A DNA stretch of 64,000 nt from Tersicoccus mangrovi (GTDB lineage Bacteria; Actinomycetota; Actinomycetes; Actinomycetales; Micrococcaceae), in NCBI RefSeq assembly GCF_036881825.1, contig NZ_JBAJMW010000011.1, forward strand, positions 1-64,000, given 5' to 3'. Below, piece by piece: positions 9,159-18,768 of the stretch (position 1 is its first letter; each line of letters opens with the position of its first letter). Position numbers and translations under genes: made by a program. Below the pieces are notes generated by a model. The model saw only the letters and a list, made by a program, of their open reading frames with translations, ran no database searches and was not told the DNA's origin.

Positions 9159-10163
9159 ATGAACGCCGTGCCCGCACCTGTTCCCCTCGCTCACCCCGTG
9201 ACCACCGGGACGCCCACGCCGACCGTTCCCGCGGACAGGACCGTGTCCGCGGTCGACGCCCGTGGGCTCACCCGCAGCTTCGGGAAGGTGCGTGCCGTCG
9301 ACGGGATCGACCTGCGGATCGAGCCGGGCGAGGTCGTCGCCGTCCTCGGACCCAACGGCGCCGGCAAGACCACGACGATCGACCTGCTGCTCGGCCTGTC
9401 CGCGCCCGACGCCGGCACCGTCTCGATCTACGGACTCACGCCTCGCGCGGCCGTCGCCCGCGGCCTGGTCGGCGCTGTCATGCAGACCGGTGGCCTGCTC
9501 ACCGACGTGACCGTCCGTGACGTGGTCCGCCTCACCGCGAGCCTGTTCGCGGACGTCCAGCCGGTCGACGACGTGCTGGACCGTGCCGGCATCCGCGCCA
9601 TCGCCGACCGCCGGGTGGCCAAGTGCTCCGGCGGCGAGCAGCAGCGACTGCGCTTTGCCATGGCGCTGCTCTCCGACCCCGGCCTCCTGGTGCTGGACGA
9701 GCCGACCACCGGCATGGACGTCACCGGGCGGCGGGATTTCTGGGACGCGATCCGTGCCGACGCCGCCCGCGGCCGGACCATTGTCTTCGCGACCCACTAC
9801 CTGGAGGAGGCCGACGCCTTCGCGGACCGGATCGTGCTCGTCAGCCACGGCCGCGTCGTCGCCGACGGCACCGCCGCGGAGATCAAGGCGCTCGCCTCGG
9901 ACCGGACCATCCGGGCGACGGTGCGCGACGTCGACCAGCCGGCCCTCTCCGCGATGCCCGGCGTGCGGTCGGTGACCCGACAGGGGGAGAGCGTCCTCGT
10001 CGTCGCTGCTGATTCGGATGCCGTGGCCCGCCACCTGCTGACCCGCACGGACGCGACCGACATCGAGATCGTCTCACACAGCCTCGAGGACGCCTTCGTG
10101 GCCCTGACCGGGGACGCCCCGGGTGAGACCGCCGACACGCCGGTTCGCATGCCGCAGCCGTGA
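9159..10163 (+). CDS. ABC exporter ATP-binding protein
   Basis: This 334-residue protein has Walker A GPNGAGKTTT, the signature CSGGEQQRL (a variant with Cys before Ser), Walker B LLVLDEPTTGMD and a switch histidine in FATHYLEEAD. The C-terminal part matches the DrrA-like subunits of ABC-2 exporters. It energises export of a drug, lipid or peptide by the permease encoded 56 bp downstream. The start at 9159 follows GGAGG. The neighbouring sensor kinase and response regulator suggest stress-induced expression. Confidence 0.9.
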   Translation: MNAVPAPVPLAHPVTTGTPTPTVPADRTVSAVDARGLTRSFGKVRAVDGIDLRIEPGEVVAVLGPNGAGKTTTIDLLLGLSAPDAGTVSIYGLTPRAAVARGLVGAVMQTGGLLTDVTVRDVVRLTASLFADVQPVDDVLDRAGIRAIADRRVAKCSGGEQQRLRFAMALLSDPGLLVLDEPTTGMDVTGRRDFWDAIRADAARGRTIVFATHYLEEADAFADRIVLVSHGRVVADGTAAEIKALASDRTIRATVRDVDQPALSAMPGVRSVTRQGESVLVVAADSDAVARHLLTRTDATDIEIVSHSLEDAFVALTGDAPGETADTPVRMPQP

Positions 10164-10219
10164 GCCCGTCCACCCGCCCCTGACCGCCGCATCAGACCGC
10201 ACCGCACCGAGGAGTCCCC

Positions 10220-11032
10220 ATGACCGCCACCACCAGCTCCGCACCCTCCCTCGACCTGCACCGTTCCGTCCCCCGCTTCGGCGGCTTCAACCGCACGTAC
10301 CTCGCCATCGAGGTCAAGCGTCGCCTCTCCAACTGGCAGAGCGTGTTCTTCACCGTCGGGCTGCCCCTGGTGATGTTCCTGACCATCGGCCTGCCGCTGC
10401 GCGACACCGCCCTCGGGTCGACACCGGTCGCCGCCGGCGGCGTCTCGGCGGCCGCCTACCTGATGGTCTCGATGGCCGTGTACGGGTCCATGTTCGCGTC
10501 CGCGTCGGCGGGAGCGGCCGTCGCGAGCGAACGCGCCATGGGCTGGAGCCGGCAGCTGCGCCTCACCCCCCTGCACCCGGTCGCCAACGTGGTCACCAAG
10601 ATCCTCTCGGGGCTGGTGATGTCGCTGATCACCATCGTGGCCGTGTACGGGGCCGGGGCGGTGGCCGGGATCGGGCTGCAGCCGGGCGCCTGGCTGCTCA
10701 GCGCGGTCGCGGTCTGGCTCACCTCGCTCGTGTTCACCGCCCTCGGCCTGCTCGTCGGCTACCTGGTGCCACGCGACAACGCGTTGCAGTTCGTCGGTCC
10801 CGTGCTGGCGTTCATGTCGATCTTCGGCGGCCTCTTCTACCCGCTCCCGGACGACGGCGTGATGGCCGTGGTCGGCCGGCTGATGCCGGTCTACGGCGTC
10901 GGCGACCTGTCCCGCGCCCCGCTGACCGGGGCGACGGTGGACGCGTGGGGCGCCGTGAACCTTGTCGTCTGGCTCGTCGTCCTCGTGGCCGGTGCGGCGC
11001 TCGCGTTCCGCCGGGACACCCGGCGGGTCTGA
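10220..11032 (+). CDS. ABC-2 type transporter permease
   Basis: The 270-residue product has six hydrophobic segments, with the ABC-2 family pattern of a short cytosolic N-terminus and a conserved amphipathic stretch (GWSRQLRLTPLHP). It pairs with the ATPase just upstream to form an exporter. A GAGGAG site lies 7 nt before the ATG. The gene ends 34 bp before the sensor kinase gene. The substrate is unknown. Confidence 0.9.
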   Translation: MTATTSSAPSLDLHRSVPRFGGFNRTYLAIEVKRRLSNWQSVFFTVGLPLVMFLTIGLPLRDTALGSTPVAAGGVSAAAYLMVSMAVYGSMFASASAGAAVASERAMGWSRQLRLTPLHPVANVVTKILSGLVMSLITIVAVYGAGAVAGIGLQPGAWLLSAVAVWLTSLVFTALGLLVGYLVPRDNALQFVGPVLAFMSIFGGLFYPLPDDGVMAVVGRLMPVYGVGDLSRAPLTGATVDAWGAVNLVVWLVVLVAGAALAFRRDTRRV

Positions 11033-11054
11033 TCGTGCCCACCCCGGCCCGGCT

Positions 11055-11060
11055 TACCCT
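11055..11060 (+). promoter_or_regulatory. -10 hexamer of a putative leaderless promoter for the sensor kinase gene
   Basis: TACCCT is followed by exactly 6 nt and then the GTG start at 11067. No Shine-Dalgarno sequence is present. This spacing predicts transcription starting at or next to the start codon. Confidence 0.5.
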
Positions 11061-11066
11061 GACATC

Positions 11067-12329
11067 GTGACCAGCCTCCGACCGCGCGCCGGCAGCCACC
11101 CCGCTGCCGGCGCCGCCGCGCCCGCACCCGCCGGGACCGCGGCGCCGGCCCTGCCCGAGGAGAGCTGTGCGCCGGTCGACGTCGAGCGTGTCGAGCGCGG
11201 CGGCTGGCTGACCGCCCGATCCGCCCGGCGCGGCTGGATGATCGGATCCGTGTCCTCGGGCGGCGCCTGGCTGCTCGGCGCCGTCGGCCGGGCGGGACTG
11301 GACGGCACCCCGGGCGGCCTGCTGCAGCTGGCCCACGCCGTGATCTTCCTCGCCGCCTACGTCGCCGTGCCGCTGATCAGCGCGCGGGTGGCGTCCCGGT
11401 GGCGGTGGCCTCTGGCGGCCCTCGTCGTCCTGCTCTTCCTGCCCTTCCCGTGGGCACTGCCGAGCGTGGCGGGCTGGATGGTCGTCTACGCGGTCGGCGC
11501 GATCGTCGCCCAGCCCCACCCCACTCGCGCCGGGGTCGGGGTGACGCTCGCCGGCACCGTGGCCGCGTTCGCCCTGCAGGTGCCGGTGGCCGACGGACCC
11601 ACCGACCTCATCGGTGCGCCGGTGCTCGTGCTCGCGATCGGCCTCGTGTTCGTCTCGGTGCAGCGGCAGGTCGAGGGGCAGATCCGGTTGCGATCCGCCC
11701 AGGCCGGGCTGGCCTCCGCGGCGCTGGAGGGGGAGCGGCTCCGGGTCGCCCGGGATGTGCACGACATCCTCGGCCACTCGCTCACCGTCATCACCGTCAA
11801 GGCGCAGCTGGCGGGCCGGCTGATCGAGCTGGACCCGGCCCGCGCGGCGACGGAGATCGCCGAACTCGAGGCGCTGTCCCGCGCGGCGCTCGCGGACGTG
11901 CGCGCCACCGTCACCGGGTTCCGCAGCGTCACCGTCGTGTCCGAACTGGCGGCGTCCGCCTCCGCCCTGCACGCGGCCGGGATCGTCGCGGAACTTCCCA
12001 CGGCCGCCGACGACGTCGCCGAACCGGCGCGGGAGCTGTTCGGCTGGGCGCTGCGGGAGGCGGTGACGAACATCGTGCGCCACTCCCGCGCCCAGCGCTG
12101 CCGGGTGGTGCTGCAGCCGCGCCGGATCCGCATCGAGGACGACGGCGTCGGCCCGCGGGATGCCGGCCACGGGACCGCAGGATCGGCAGCGTCAGCAGGC
12201 GCGGGGGAGCTCGCCCGGCCGGCCGGCAACGGGCTGCGGGGCCTCGCGGAGCGGGCGGACGCGGTCGGCGCGACCCTGACGCTCGGCCGGTCGCCGCTGG
12301 GCGGGTACCTCGTCGAGGTGAGCCTGTGA
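11067..12329 (+). CDS. DesK-type sensor histidine kinase
   Basis: The 420-residue protein has an N-terminal cluster of membrane helices (about residues 60-200). The HisKA_3 dimerisation helix follows, with the phospho-acceptor His232 in RDVHDILGHSL. The ATPase domain carries an N-box (REAVTNIVRHS), DDGVG and a GNGLRGLAERA G-box. DesK-like kinases sense membrane state or cell-wall stress. The gene overlaps the response regulator gene by GTGA, so the two are translationally coupled. The GTG start at 11067 is chosen because a TACCCT hexamer lies 6 nt upstream. Confidence 0.88.
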   Translation: MTSLRPRAGSHPAAGAAAPAPAGTAAPALPEESCAPVDVERVERGGWLTARSARRGWMIGSVSSGGAWLLGAVGRAGLDGTPGGLLQLAHAVIFLAAYVAVPLISARVASRWRWPLAALVVLLFLPFPWALPSVAGWMVVYAVGAIVAQPHPTRAGVGVTLAGTVAAFALQVPVADGPTDLIGAPVLVLAIGLVFVSVQRQVEGQIRLRSAQAGLASAALEGERLRVARDVHDILGHSLTVITVKAQLAGRLIELDPARAATEIAELEALSRAALADVRATVTGFRSVTVVSELAASASALHAAGIVAELPTAADDVAEPARELFGWALREAVTNIVRHSRAQRCRVVLQPRRIRIEDDGVGPRDAGHGTAGSAASAGAGELARPAGNGLRGLAERADAVGATLTLGRSPLGGYLVEVSL

Positions 12330-12937
12330 TCCGGCTGCTCATCGCCGACGACCAGGCCCTGGTCCGCGGGGCGCTCGCCGCCCTGCTCGGCCTCGAGCAC
12401 GACATCGAGGTCGTGGCCGAGGTGGGCCGCGGCGACGAGGTGCTCGACGCGACGCTGGGCCACCGGCCCGACGTGTGCCTGCTCGACGTCGACATGCCCG
12501 GTCTGGACGGCATCACCGCCGCGGGCCTCGTCCGCGCCCGCGCGCCGGAGACCCGGGTGCTCATGGTCACGACGTTCGGCCGGCCGGGTTATCTGCGCCG
12601 TGCCCTGCAGGCGGGAGCAGGCGGGTTCCTCGTCAAGGACACCCCGGCCCGCGAGCTCGCCGAGGCGGTGCGGAAGGTGGCAGCGGGGCTGCGGGTCGTC
12701 GACCCCGTGCTCGCCGCGGAGTCCCTCGCGGCGGGGGAGAGCCCCCTGACCGAACGGGAGACCGATGTGCTGCGCGTCGCCGCCGACGGCGGCACGGTGG
12801 CCGACATCGCCGCGTCCACGCACCTGACCGAGGGCACGGTGCGCAACCACCTCTCCAGCGCGATCGGCAAGACGGGAGCCCGGACCCGCGCCGACGCCGC
12901 CCGGATCGCCGACGCGAACGGCTGGCTGCTGCCCTGA
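12326..12937 (+). CDS. NarL/LuxR-family response regulator
   Basis: The 203-residue product has a receiver domain with the acidic pair Asp8/Asp9, phospho-acceptor Asp54 (LLDVDMPG), Thr82 and Lys104. A LuxR-type helix-turn-helix follows near the C-terminus (LTERETDVLRVAADG, EGTVRNHLSSAIGKTG). It starts with GTG inside the kinase stop codon (GTGA). It most likely controls the adjacent ABC exporter genes (inference from arrangement). Confidence 0.9.
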   Translation: MIRLLIADDQALVRGALAALLGLEHDIEVVAEVGRGDEVLDATLGHRPDVCLLDVDMPGLDGITAAGLVRARAPETRVLMVTTFGRPGYLRRALQAGAGGFLVKDTPARELAEAVRKVAAGLRVVDPVLAAESLAAGESPLTERETDVLRVAADGGTVADIAASTHLTEGTVRNHLSSAIGKTGARTRADAARIADANGWLLP

Positions 12938-13021
12938 TCGGCTTCTCCCTCCCCACCCGACCGTCCGCCCGGGGTCCTCCCCGGGGGACCTCCCGTGTCG
13001 GCGTACGTCTGCGTCCTCTGT

Positions 13022-13027
13022 GACAAT
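13022..13027 (+). promoter_or_regulatory. -10 hexamer of a putative leaderless promoter for dusB
   Basis: GACAAT is separated by exactly 6 nt from the GTG start at 13034, with no ribosome-binding site in between. Confidence 0.5.
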
Positions 13028-13033
13028 GGACGG

Positions 13034-14308
13034 GTGACCGCCACCGTGACCCATCCCGCCGTGGCCGGCGCCGGCGTCCAGGCAGCGCCCCGCGCGCCGG
13101 TCGACACCACCCCGACCGCCGCCGCGCCCGCCGGCTCGGCTCCGCTCAAGCTCGATCTGCCGCCCCTGCAGCTGGGCCACCTGACCGTGGACACGCCCGT
13201 CGTGCTCGCCCCGATGGCCGGCATCACCAACACGGCCTTCCGCCGACTGTGCCGCGAGTACGGCGGCGGCCTCTACGTTGCCGAGATGGTGACCTCCCGC
13301 GCGCTCGTCGAGCGCACGCCCGAGTCGATGCGGCTGATCAAGCACGACGACGACGAGAAGGTCCGCAGCATCCAGCTCTACGGGGTGGACCCGGTGACGG
13401 TCGGCGCCGCCGTGCGGATGCTCGTCGAGGAGGACCGCGCGGACCACATCGACCTGAACTTCGGTTGCCCCGTCCCCAAGGTGACCCGGCGCGGCGGCGG
13501 CTCGGCCCTGCCGTGGAAGACGGACCTGTTCACCGCGATCGTCAACGCCGCCGTCCGCGAGGCCGGCAAGGCCCGCGGCGGGGCCGGCATCCCGCTGACC
13601 ATCAAGATGCGCAAGGGCATCGACGAGGACCACCTCACCTACCTGGAGGCCGGCCGGATCGCCCGTGACGCGGGCGTCGCCGCCGTCGCCCTGCACGGGC
13701 GCACCGCGAACCAGTACTACTCCGGCACGGCGGACTGGGACGCCATCGCCCGGCTGCGCGAGGCCCTGCCCGACGTCCCCGTGCTCGGCAACGGCGACAT
13801 CTGGTCCGCCGAGGACGCCGTCCGCATGGTCCGTGCCACCGGCGTCGACGGCGTCGTCGTCGGCCGCGGCTGTCAGGGCCGCCCGTGGCTGTTCGGCGAC
13901 CTGCAGGCGGCGTTCGAGGGCAGCGACCGGCGGTTCCGGCCCGGGGTCGACGTCGTCGCCGCCACCTTCCGGCGCCACGCCGAACTGCTGGTCGAGAACT
14001 ACGGCGAGGAGCCGAAGGCCCTGCGGGACATCCGCAAGCACGTCGCCTGGTACTTCAAGGGCTATCCGGTGGGCGGGGACCTGCGCGCCCGGCTCGCCCA
14101 GGTCGAGACGCTCGCCGGGCTCGACGAGTTGCTCGGCGAACTCGACCTGACGATGCCCTACCCCGGGGACGCCGCCGAGGGACCCCGCGGCCGCGCCGGC
14201 AGCCCCAAGCGCACCGCCCTGCCGGACCGGTGGCTCGAGTCCCGCGAGCTGAACGAGGAACAGCGCGCCACCATCGCCGCCGCCGAGCTGGACGTCTCCG
14301 GTGGCTGA
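13034..14308 (+). CDS. dusB: tRNA-dihydrouridine synthase
   Basis: The 424-residue flavoenzyme reduces uridines in the tRNA D-loop. The FMN-binding barrel is marked by PMAGITNTAFRRLCREYGG, catalytic Cys in NFGCPVPKVTRRGGG, LHGRTANQYYSG, GNGDIW and GRGCQGRPW. A low-complexity Ala/Pro-rich N-terminal stretch of about 40 residues precedes the barrel. The GTG at 13034 is chosen over an upstream in-frame ATG because of the -10 hexamer 6 nt before it. It overlaps dgt by 8 bp. Confidence 0.92.
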   Translation: MTATVTHPAVAGAGVQAAPRAPVDTTPTAAAPAGSAPLKLDLPPLQLGHLTVDTPVVLAPMAGITNTAFRRLCREYGGGLYVAEMVTSRALVERTPESMRLIKHDDDEKVRSIQLYGVDPVTVGAAVRMLVEEDRADHIDLNFGCPVPKVTRRGGGSALPWKTDLFTAIVNAAVREAGKARGGAGIPLTIKMRKGIDEDHLTYLEAGRIARDAGVAAVALHGRTANQYYSGTADWDAIARLREALPDVPVLGNGDIWSAEDAVRMVRATGVDGVVVGRGCQGRPWLFGDLQAAFEGSDRRFRPGVDVVAATFRRHAELLVENYGEEPKALRDIRKHVAWYFKGYPVGGDLRARLAQVETLAGLDELLGELDLTMPYPGDAAEGPRGRAGSPKRTALPDRWLESRELNEEQRATIAAAELDVSGG

Positions 14309-15806
14309 GCCGGTACCGGACGACCGGGTGACGACCGACAGCGCCGCCGGGGTGCCCGCGGGGCGTCCGGCGGACACGCCCGCCGCCGGCGGGGCTGGCC
14401 TCGCCGCGACGGCGGAACCGACCGCGTCCCTGGCCGGCACCGTGCGCGTCGGCGAGAGCGGCGCCGGATCCGGGCTTCCCGCGGGCGGCTCGCCTGGCTC
14501 CGGTTCTGCTGATTCCGGCTTCATCGGTTCCGGCTCGCCGGGTGGGTACACCGACGCCGACGTCGAGCGCTGGGTGCCCGAGAGCCCCAAGAAGCGCCAC
14601 CGCACCGACTTCGAGCGGGACCGCGCCCGCGTCCTGCACTCCTCGGCGCTGCGCCGCCTCGGCGCGAAGACGCAGGTCGTGTCCCCGGACACCGACGACT
14701 TCGTGCGCACCCGCCTCACGCACAGCCTCGAGGTGGCCCAGGTCGGGCGTGAGCTCGGCCGGCTGCTCGGCTGCGACCCCGACGTCGTCGACGCCGCCTG
14801 CCTCTCCCACGACCTCGGCCACCCGCCGTTCGGCCACAACGGGGAGGCCACCCTCAACCAGCTCGCCCAGAACATCGGCGGCTTCGAGGGCAACGCCCAG
14901 ACCCTGCGCCTGCTCAGCCGGCTCGAGCCGAAGGTCGTCACCGGCGACGGCGGGTCCGCGGGCCTGAACCTGACCCGGGCGAGCCTCGATGCCGCCTGCA
15001 AGTACCCGTGGTCGGCGAAGGACGCGCCGCTCATCCACGGCGTGCGCACCAGCAAGTTCGGCGTCTACGAGGACGACCTGCCCGTCTTCACGTGGCTGCG
15101 CGACGGCGCCGAGCCGGGCCGCAGCTGCATCGAGGCGCAGGTCATGGACCTGGCCGACGACATCTCCTACTCGGTTCACGACGTCGAGGACGCCATCGTC
15201 TCCGGGCACCTGCAGCTGCGCCTGCTCACCGACCGGGACACCCGCGACCGGGTCATCGAGTACACCCGGCAGTGGTACCTGCCGCACACCGATCCGGCCG
15301 ACGTCGACGCGGCGCTCGCGCGGCTCGAGGCCGACCCCGTGTGGGTTCTCGACGCCGGCGCCGACCGGGCCGGCCGCGCCGCCCTCAAGGACATGACGAG
15401 CCAGCTCATCGGCCGGTTCTGCCAGAGCGCCCTCGAGGCCACGCGGGCCATCTACGGGCCGGACCCGCTGACCCGGTACGCCGCCGACGTCGTCGTTCCC
15501 GCCGACACCGTCACCGAGATCGCCGTCATGAAGGGCATCGCCACGACCTTCGTCATGACCAGCTACAACCGGCAGCCCATCTACGAGGAGCAGCGCGAGG
15601 TGCTCGCCGAGCTCGTCACGATGCTCGCCTCGACGGGGGACCAGCACCTGGACCCGATGTTCTCCGTCGACTGGCGGGCCGCGGCCGACGACGACGCCCG
15701 GCTGCGGATCGTCGTCGACCAGGTCGCCTCCCTGACCGATATGTCCGCACAGGCTTGGCACGCCCGGCTCAGCCCGCTCGGCCGGCAGCGGACGCGGCTG
15801 TGGTGA
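14301..15806 (+). CDS. dgt: Deoxyguanosinetriphosphate triphosphohydrolase-like HD protein
   Basis: This 501-residue protein hydrolyses dNTPs to nucleoside and triphosphate. HD-domain metal ligands are visible in RLTHSLEVAQVGREL, CLSHDLGHPPFGHNGE and DLADDISYSVHDVEDA. The first ~85 residues are a Gly/Ser/Ala/Pro-rich extension not needed for the fold. A shorter start is therefore possible, though no better ribosome site is seen. The GTG start overlaps dusB, and the stop overlaps the next gene as GTGA, so three genes form one unit. dNTP control next to primase is a common actinobacterial arrangement. Confidence 0.88.
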   Translation: MAEPVPDDRVTTDSAAGVPAGRPADTPAAGGAGLAATAEPTASLAGTVRVGESGAGSGLPAGGSPGSGSADSGFIGSGSPGGYTDADVERWVPESPKKRHRTDFERDRARVLHSSALRRLGAKTQVVSPDTDDFVRTRLTHSLEVAQVGRELGRLLGCDPDVVDAACLSHDLGHPPFGHNGEATLNQLAQNIGGFEGNAQTLRLLSRLEPKVVTGDGGSAGLNLTRASLDAACKYPWSAKDAPLIHGVRTSKFGVYEDDLPVFTWLRDGAEPGRSCIEAQVMDLADDISYSVHDVEDAIVSGHLQLRLLTDRDTRDRVIEYTRQWYLPHTDPADVDAALARLEADPVWVLDAGADRAGRAALKDMTSQLIGRFCQSALEATRAIYGPDPLTRYAADVVVPADTVTEIAVMKGIATTFVMTSYNRQPIYEEQREVLAELVTMLASTGDQHLDPMFSVDWRAAADDDARLRIVVDQVASLTDMSAQAWHARLSPLGRQRTRLW

Positions 15807-16363
15807 ACGCTGACGTGCCGGGTCGCGCGCCCGCGAGCCGCGCGACGCTCGTCAAGGACCTCAAGCGACGGGCCCAGGGCAGCCCGTTCACCGTCGAGCG
15901 CGCCGGTGACGGCGCCGTCGTCCGGCTCGCCCTGACGGCAGGGGCGTGGGGCGGCCGGCTGCGCGACGCCGGCCTGCCCGTGGCTCCCGAGGTCACGATC
16001 GACCTCGACGACGCCGGGCACACCTACGTCCTCCGGGCGGCTGCCCGCGAGCTCGACTGGCAGGACGGCGCCAACCCGGACCGGCCCGAGCCCGTCATCG
16101 GCGGACCGGCGCTCGTGCCCCGCGTCGGCCGCGGCGGCACCGCGGGGCTGCGCCGGGAGGGTGTCCGATGGGACACACCGGTGGACCTGGCCCGGAACCC
16201 GGTCGGGGCGATCTTCGCCTTCGTCGACGACGCGTTCGCCGGCACCGGCTGGACCCGACGCGCCAACACCGGGCTCGCGGAGAAGAAGGTGCTCGTCGGC
16301 TCGATCGTCGCCGTGGTCGCCTTCGCCGTCGTCGGCGTCATCGCCTGGCTGCTCCTGCACTGA
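15803..16363 (+). CDS. Conserved hypothetical tail-anchored membrane protein
   Basis: The 186-residue product has a soluble domain of about 155 residues followed by one C-terminal membrane helix (IVAVVAFAVVGVIAWLLLH) and no signal peptide, so it should face the cytosol. No known domain is recognised. The GTG start lies inside the dgt stop (GTGA). The gene always reads as part of the dusB-dgt unit here and ends 74 bp before dnaG. A link to replication or nucleotide pools is only a guess from position. Confidence 0.75.
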   Translation: MNADVPGRAPASRATLVKDLKRRAQGSPFTVERAGDGAVVRLALTAGAWGGRLRDAGLPVAPEVTIDLDDAGHTYVLRAAARELDWQDGANPDRPEPVIGGPALVPRVGRGGTAGLRREGVRWDTPVDLARNPVGAIFAFVDDAFAGTGWTRRANTGLAEKKVLVGSIVAVVAFAVVGVIAWLLLH

Positions 16364-16425
16364 GCCCCCTTCTCGGGATGGTCCGGCCGGGAAGGGGCGT
16401 GCCCGGGACTGTCGGTGCCGCTGCG

Positions 16426-16431
16426 TAGACT
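16426..16431 (+). promoter_or_regulatory. -10 hexamer of a putative leaderless dnaG promoter
   Basis: TAGACT, then GGATCC (6 nt), then the GTG start at 16438. TAGACT recurs as the likely -10 of several other genes here (18875, 28366 reverse, 28438, 48868). Confidence 0.55.
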
Positions 16432-16437
16432 GGATCC

Positions 16438-18633
16438 GTGGCGGGACTGATACGGCGGGAGGACATCGACACCGTTCGTGAGCGCACCGACCTGCGGGAC
16501 ATCGTCGGTGAGCACGTCACCCTCCGCACCGCCGGTGTCGGCAGCTGGAAGGGTCTGTGCCCGTTCCACGACGAGCGCAGTCCCTCGTTCACCGTCCGCC
16601 CCCAGATCGGCCGCTACCACTGCTTCGGGTGCGGCGAGAAGGGCGACGTCTTCGCCTTCGTCCAGGCGATGGACCACGTCACGTTCACGGAGGCGGTCGA
16701 GAAGCTCGCGCACCGGTTGAACTACGAGCTGCAGTACGAGCAGGGCTCGGGTCCGCGTCGGGAGGACGTCGGCAAGCGGCAGCGCCTGGTCGATGCCCAC
16801 AAGGTCGCCTCCGAGTACTTCGTGGCGCAGCTGCCCACCCCGGGGGCGGCCATCGCGCGCGAGTTCCTCACCGGCAAGGGTTTCACGGCCGAGGACGCCG
16901 CCCACTTCGGCGTCGGTTACGCGCCGCAGGGTTGGGATCACCTGCTCAAGCACCTGCGCGGCAAGGGCTTCACCGACGACGAACTCGGCCAGACCGGCAT
17001 GTTCTCCGCCGGCAACCGCGGGCTCTACGACCGGTTTCGCGGCCGGCTCATCTGGCCGATCCGCACCATCGCGGGGGAGACCATCGGCTTCGGCGCTCGC
17101 CGGCTGCACGACGACGACCAGGGTCCGAAGTACCTCAACACCCCCGAGACGACGCTGTACAAGAAGTCGCAGGTGCTGTACGGCCTGGACCTGGCGAAGA
17201 AGGACGTCGCCCGCAGCCGTCAGCTCGTCGTCGTCGAGGGCTACACCGACGTGATGGCCTGCCACCTCGCCGGGATCCGCACCGCGGTCGCCACCTGCGG
17301 CACCGCGTTCGGCGGCGAGCACATCACGTTGGTCCGGCGGCTGCTGTCCGACGACGGCACCGGCGGCGAGGTGATCTTCACCTTCGACGGCGACGAGGCT
17401 GGCCAGAAGGCCGCGCTCAAGGCGTTCGACGAGGACCAGCGCTTCGTCGCCCAGACCTACGTCGCGGTCGAGCCGACGGGCAAGGACCCGAACGACCTGC
17501 GGCTGACCGGCGGCGACACCGCCGTCCGGCACCTGCTCGAGTCCCGTCGCCCGCTGTTCGAGTTCGCCATCCGGGCCACCTTGAAGAACTTCGACCTGGA
17601 GACCGTCGAGGGACGGGTCCGCGCCCTGCGGGCCGCGGCCCCTGTCGTCGCCGGGATCCGCGATGCGGCGATCCGGCCCGGGTACGCCCGCGAGCTCGCG
17701 GGCTGGCTCGGGATGCCCGTCGAGGACGTCACCGCCGCGGTCGCCGAGGCCGGCCGGCACCCGCAGTCCGGCAACCAGCGCAGCGGCGGCCACCAGCAGT
17801 CGCGTCAGCTCGGCCTCGGTCAGCACGGCGCAGGCCAGAACGGTGGCGGTCGCACCGGGACGGGTCAGCAGCGCGGATCGTCCGGCCCCGGCCGGTATGG
17901 CAGCGGCCCGGACCGGAACGGGCAGGCTCGCGGCGGCGAGAATCGCCAGGACCGCACCGGTCAGCACCACGGCAGTCCGGACCGTACCGACCCGTACCGG
18001 ACCGGGCGGGGCACCGAGTGGGCCGCGCCGGGTCGGTCCGAGGACCGGGCGGCCGGCCACGCCGCCGGCGCGGACGCCCACGCCGGCGGCTTCGCCGGTG
18101 CCACCCGCGTGGACGAGGACGGCGTCCCCGCACGCCCGTTGTCGGCGAGCGGACCGAGCTTCCCGCGGCCGGACTGGCGGGACCCGGCGGTCGGGATGGA
18201 GCGCAAGGCCCTCGAGGTCGTCCTGCAGGTCCCCGGCGCCCTGACGGCGGAGGACTGGGACCGGTTCGACGCCGCCGTCCTGCGTGAACCCGCCCACCGC
18301 GCGGTGCACGAGGGCATCGTCGCCGCCGGCGCCGCCGGGGCACCCGCCTCCCGCTGGGTCGACGCGGTGCTGGACGAAGTGCCCGAGGTGCTGCGCGGAT
18401 TCGTCTCGGAACTGGCGATCAGCCCGTTGCCGGCGTCGACGGAGGAGAACCTGCGCGCCTACGCGGAGGGCGTCCTGCACCACCTGTTCGACGCGCAGAT
18501 CGCCCGCCGGAAGCAGGACATGCTGGCCCAGTTGCAGCGGCTCGACGGGGCCGAGGACGCGGACCAGGCCCGGGCTCTGCAGCGGGAGTTGATGGAGCTC
18601 GAGTTGCAGCGCCGTGCCCTGCGCCCGCAGTGA
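16438..18633 (+). CDS. dnaG: DNA primase
   Basis: The 731-residue enzyme synthesises RNA primers at the replication fork. The zinc-binding domain uses Cys41, His44, Cys62 and Cys65 (CPFHDERSPSF, YHCFGCGEKG). The TOPRIM core has VVVEGYTDVMA and FTFDGDEAGQKAA. Residues ~440-570 are a long Gly/Gln/Arg-rich disordered linker with repeated RTG and GQ-type segments, longer than in Escherichia coli. The C-terminal ~160 residues should bind the replicative helicase. The GTG start is set by the 6-nt spacing from TAGACT. Confidence 0.95.
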   Translation: MAGLIRREDIDTVRERTDLRDIVGEHVTLRTAGVGSWKGLCPFHDERSPSFTVRPQIGRYHCFGCGEKGDVFAFVQAMDHVTFTEAVEKLAHRLNYELQYEQGSGPRREDVGKRQRLVDAHKVASEYFVAQLPTPGAAIAREFLTGKGFTAEDAAHFGVGYAPQGWDHLLKHLRGKGFTDDELGQTGMFSAGNRGLYDRFRGRLIWPIRTIAGETIGFGARRLHDDDQGPKYLNTPETTLYKKSQVLYGLDLAKKDVARSRQLVVVEGYTDVMACHLAGIRTAVATCGTAFGGEHITLVRRLLSDDGTGGEVIFTFDGDEAGQKAALKAFDEDQRFVAQTYVAVEPTGKDPNDLRLTGGDTAVRHLLESRRPLFEFAIRATLKNFDLETVEGRVRALRAAAPVVAGIRDAAIRPGYARELAGWLGMPVEDVTAAVAEAGRHPQSGNQRSGGHQQSRQLGLGQHGAGQNGGGRTGTGQQRGSSGPGRYGSGPDRNGQARGGENRQDRTGQHHGSPDRTDPYRTGRGTEWAAPGRSEDRAAGHAAGADAHAGGFAGATRVDEDGVPARPLSASGPSFPRPDWRDPAVGMERKALEVVLQVPGALTAEDWDRFDAAVLREPAHRAVHEGIVAAGAAGAPASRWVDAVLDEVPEVLRGFVSELAISPLPASTEENLRAYAEGVLHHLFDAQIARRKQDMLAQLQRLDGAEDADQARALQRELMELELQRRALRPQ

Positions 18634-18686
18634 TCCGCCGATTTCATCGGTGCCCGTTCCGACTGGTACGGTAGTACCTGCTTCAT

Positions 18687-18759
18687 TCCCCCGTAGCTCA
18701 ATTGGCAGAGCATTCGACTGTTAATCGAAGGGTTACTGGTTCGAGTCCAGTCGGGGGAG
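18687..18759 (+). tRNA. tRNA-Asn (anticodon GTT)
   Basis: A 73-nt cloverleaf can be drawn with acceptor arms TCCCCCG and CGGGGGA, D-arm AGCTCAATTGGCAGAGC, anticodon GTT at 18720-18722 in the loop CTGTTAA, and T-arm ACTGG-TTCGAGT-CCAGT. CCA is not encoded. A TACGGT hexamer at 18667-18672 is a plausible -10. Confidence 0.95.
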
Positions 18760-18768
18760 CGCACCACG

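Noticed and set aside
11486..15055. An 1189-codon reverse frame across kinase, dusB and dgt
   Set aside because: It covers several well-supported forward genes and shows no protein features; it is a GC shadow.
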